Below are positions 25,902-28,208 of a DNA stretch of 28,208 nucleotides, piece by piece (within the stretch, counting starts at the first letter, position 1; every line of letters starts with the position of its first letter). Source of the stretch: Pleurotus ostreatus/Saccharomyces cerevisiae fusant (taxonomy: Eukaryota > Opisthokonta). The notes beneath the pieces are model-generated. The model ran no database searches, was not told where the DNA came from, and saw only the letters and a program-made list of their open reading frames with translations. The position numbers and the translations under genes were made by a program. The DNA lies in the NCBI GenBank assembly GCA_024196135.1, contig JAMQCK010000327.1, forward strand, positions 1-28,208, written 5' to 3'.

Positions 25902-27911
25902 TTAGACCATCCCGTGCCCGTACTGCTGCTGCTGCCCGTATCCCTGCTGGCCCTGCCCCGCGTACTGCTGCTGGCCCGCGCCCGCGTACAGCATCGGCGG
26001 CACCTCGCCTGCGTACTGCATCTGCTGCTGGCCGTTCATCTGATACGTCGCCGCGACCTCGTGCCCGTGCGGGTCCTGGCCGTCCTGCGAATGGAGCCTT
26101 GCATGCTTCTCCTTCTCGCCGAGGAGCGGGGAGGACATGGTGTCCTTCACGACGTCCTCGGGCTTCGAGCAGAAGATGAGGCCCTTCCACAGCGCGAGGA
26201 GCGTGAGCGAGAAGAGCACGGCCCAGGCTATGCACATGACGACGGCCATGAAGAGGTGCACAACGAAGAGGCCCTGGACGTGGAAGATGTCGCCGAGCAG
26301 GCGCGTGGTGGAGATCCAGCCGACTAGGAGGAGAGAATCAGCAAGAATACGAACAAGAGGTGGGTATATGCGCACCATTGGGGAAAGTCAGCGCCCAGCA
26401 GCCGAGGATCTCGTTGAGGTGCTTGTGGAGCTTGAACCAGTACGGCAGGATGCCGAAGAAGAACAAGAACACGGCGAGCCCGTAGAGCAGCAGCCCCGAC
26501 ATCACGCTGGTCGCGTACCAGATCTCACCCGCCATTGGCGAGACGAGGTTGTGCGCGTGCAGGCTGGGAACAGACGACGATCAGCAACCAATCTCACTCG
26601 ACGAAAGACCTTCCCCATACATGTTTTGCGCGTGATCAGCCAGGTTGATCAACGCGAGCGCGGTGAACCCCGGCGGCCCGCAGGCGACGAACGCGCCATT
26701 GGCTTGGTGACCCTCGAGGAAGCCCGTCTATACAACCGCGGTGATTAGCTCGGACATCAATTGCAGCCAATCGTGATTGGCGCCAAGAGGATACTCACGG
26801 TCATGACCCTGCAGCATCAAGCGCGTCAGCAACCCGCGTAGCGACTATCGCTGGCTTGGCACGCACCGAATAATGTAGATGCAGATGTAGAAGAATGTCA
26901 TGAAGAAGCCAAGACCTGCGCAGATGCGTGAGCGCGGAAGGGGGGACGATCGGAGCTGGGCGTACCCTGGAAGAAGTAGCCGACGAGGAGGACGCCGACC
27001 GAGGCCGGGTCCGTGGGGTCCATGACATTGAGCACATTGAAGGCGACGACGCCGACAAGCATCTGGGGCCACTATGAGCAGGGGGCACTGCGCGGAGAAA
27101 CAGGCGACAATACCATTGGGAAGACCTGGAAGGTTCGAGTCAGACAATGGGCACGACGGTCGACGGGGGGCCTAGACGCACCAGGAAAGCATAGGCAGGC
27201 GTGAAATGGGTCAGGTCGTGCGGTTGGTTGTACCAGATCATCAGCATGGGTATGCAAGTGACGAGCGCGAAGGTGACATAGACCCTGGGTGGGAGGTTGG
27301 TGAATGTGCATGATCAAATAGGAGGGCGACATACCAGAAGAGTGCATATATGAACCCTGGATGGACGTGTCCGGACGGCACTGCATAGTTGATTGTCCCT
27401 ATGATGATCGTGGCGAAGGAGAGGACCTGGGACGCGTGTGAGGCGCGGACGCGTAGCAGGAGAGCGTGGCGGACGCACCACAAGTGGCACGAATATGCCC
27501 TTGACCGGGTCCTTGATTAATCTGAGGGCTTGCCTGGGGTAGACTGGGCGCATACGAGGTGAGTATGGGTGGCCGCAGCTCAGGGATGGGTACACGCACT
27601 GATAGCCTGGATGAGGAGGGTGGTGCAGTTGAGGGTGAAGAGAATGATGTTGAGGAAGAAGAAGACGGTCTCGACAGTTGTGAGCGCGTCCGAGTGCTCT
27701 TTGAGGCCGGAGAGCGTGACGTAGACGGCACCAGTGCCCATGCCGATGGGGAACTGTGGGGAGCATGAGAGTGGCTCGCTAACCAGCGAATGTGCACACG
27801 CACCGCCTGCCACGACCAGCCGTGTATACGGCGGGCCAGGGAGCTGACCGGGGGCTGAGCGCTGTTCGCGCCATAGGTGAGGTTCTCTCGTGATTCGGAT
27901 GCGCCAGGCAT
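25902..27911 (-). CDS. TDT/SLAC1-family (Mae1/Ssu1-like) membrane transporter
   Basis: Twelve exons: 27911-27804, 27753-27600, 27543-27479, 27426-27335, 27284-27182, 27125-27114, 27062-26966, 26915-26867, 26808-26799, 26727-26621, 26563-26376, 26323-25902; 468 residues. About ten hydrophobic segments span residues 35 to about 390. Family marks are FPIGMGTGAVYVTLSGL at the first helix, AYAFLVFPMMLVGVVAFNVL, GFFMTFFYICIYIIRVMT, NGAFVACGPPGFTALALINL, and LNEILGCWALTFPN before the last helices. This is the tellurite-resistance/dicarboxylate transporter (SLAC1, C4-dicarboxylate/sulfite) family. Substrate could be malate, sulfite or another anion. The cytosolic C-terminus is rich in Gln, Gly, Tyr and Ala. 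Two exons are 12 and 10 nt. A TATA box lies upstream. Confidence 0.92.
25905..26045 (-). repeat. Q/G/Y-rich low-complexity tail of the transporter
   Basis: Encodes about 45 residues dominated by Gln, Gly, Tyr and Ala, with recurring QQQYAG, QYAG and QQGYG units just before the stop codon. Composition resembles prion-like disordered tails. Confidence 0.8.
26799..26808 (-). other. 10-nt microexon (transporter exon 9), a perfect palindrome
   Basis: GGTCATGACC, identical on both strands, preceded by CTGCAG and followed by GTGAGT on the minus strand. Completes an Arg codon and encodes Val-Met-Thr, giving IYIIRVMTTGFLEG across three exons. Confidence 0.8.
27114..27125 (-). other. 12-nt microexon (transporter exon 6)
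   Basis: GTCTTCCCAATG, between TTCCAG and GTATTG on the minus strand. Encodes Val-Phe-Pro-Met in phase 0, joining AYAFL to MLVGVVAF inside a conserved membrane segment. Skipping it would keep the frame. Confidence 0.78.
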
Positions 27912-28071
27912 GGCCGTCTAGCAGTACACTCTAGTCGACAACAACGGTCAAATGTGTGGGTTTTACGGAACCAAGGGCGCCGACAGCGGCGGCTCGAAAG
28001 AGAAAAGGAGGAGGAGAGGAAGACGGAAAGGGTCTGATCCAGCAAACATTCTTCGGCGACATCGTTCCTGC

Positions 28072-28077
28072 TTTATA
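28072..28077 (-). promoter_or_regulatory. Probable TATA box of the transporter gene
   Basis: TATAAA on the minus strand, about 161 bp upstream of the start codon at 27911. A 28-codon upstream frame begins at 28049, close to where transcription should start, so leader translation could matter. The region 27912-28208 otherwise holds nothing I recognise. Confidence 0.5.
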
Positions 28078-28208
28078 TCCCACCGCGAGGCGCTTCTGAT
28101 TTGGAGCGGCCAAACGAGAACAAACTGCTGCGACCTGGGCAAAGCGCGCTACCGTCGCGCCAAGCCGCGCCGAATCTCGTCCTTGGCGATCGCCGCTTCC
28201 CCATTCGG

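Noticed and set aside
1..28208. Biosynthetic gene cluster built around the oxygenase, transporters and PLP enzyme
   Set aside because: There is no core synthase, and the neighbours (AP-2 sigma, PRMT3, CCDC25, PTPA) are housekeeping genes. The mix is expected by chance.
1..28208. tRNA genes, CRISPR arrays or bacterial-type operons
   Set aside because: No A-box/B-box pair with a plausible cloverleaf and no spaced direct repeats were found by eye. Gene structure is eukaryotic throughout.

Overview
The window is nuclear DNA of a basidiomycete fungus, most likely an Agaricomycete. The genes are intron-dense, with mostly 48-60 nt introns, GTGCGT/GTACGT/GTGAGT donors and CTNAC-like branch sites. 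GC content is high, intergenic gaps are short, and the gene families are fungal. There is no sign of a bacterial operon, virus, CRISPR array or intact transposon. All exon models were built by hand from splice signals, reading phase and protein-family conservation, and they close exactly in frame.

Layout, left to right. 1-287 (-) is the N-terminus of a PDR-type ABC transporter cut by the window edge. 288-3388 is a 3.1 kb stretch with no gene I can support. 3389-5386 (-) is the PP2A activator PTPA/Rrd with an unusual APWA-repeat tail. It shares a 101-bp divergent promoter with the first of two tandem paralogues (5488-8061 and 8428-10812, both +). These encode an unrecognised protein family: basic nuclear-signal-like N-terminus, conserved core of about 250 residues, low-complexity linker, long C-terminal coiled coil. 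10998-12353 (-) is a secreted or membrane ISG12/Ifi-6-16-like protein, divergent from the AP-2 sigma adaptin gene (12775-14003, +). 14323-14924 (-) is a CsbD-like stress protein, divergent from an intronless PLP enzyme (15243-16388, +) whose active-site residues point to D-cysteine desulfhydrase rather than ACC deaminase. A perfect CRE (TGACGTCA) lies between these two.

16491-17867 (-) is an intronless F-box protein. 18894-19152 (+) is a 69-residue hydrophilic protein with a TATA box and a 5' UTR intron. 19235-20256 (-) is the CCDC25/Jlp2 homologue, divergent from PRMT3 (20450-22498, +). 22798-24384 (+) is an 11-exon 2-oxoglutarate/Fe(II) oxygenase. 24385-25901 has no supported gene. 25902-27911 (-) is a TDT/SLAC1-family transporter with a Q/G/Y-rich tail. 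The right edge holds its promoter.

The genes look like ordinary chromosomal neighbours, not a pathway cluster. The most unusual points are: the tandem coiled-coil paralogues; four microexons of 7, 10, 10 and 12 nt in three genes, one of them splitting the catalytic HxD motif of the oxygenase; a GC-AG intron in the CsbD-like gene; the APWA-repeat tail on PTPA; and PRMT3 with a zinc finger that has lost two apparent ligands.
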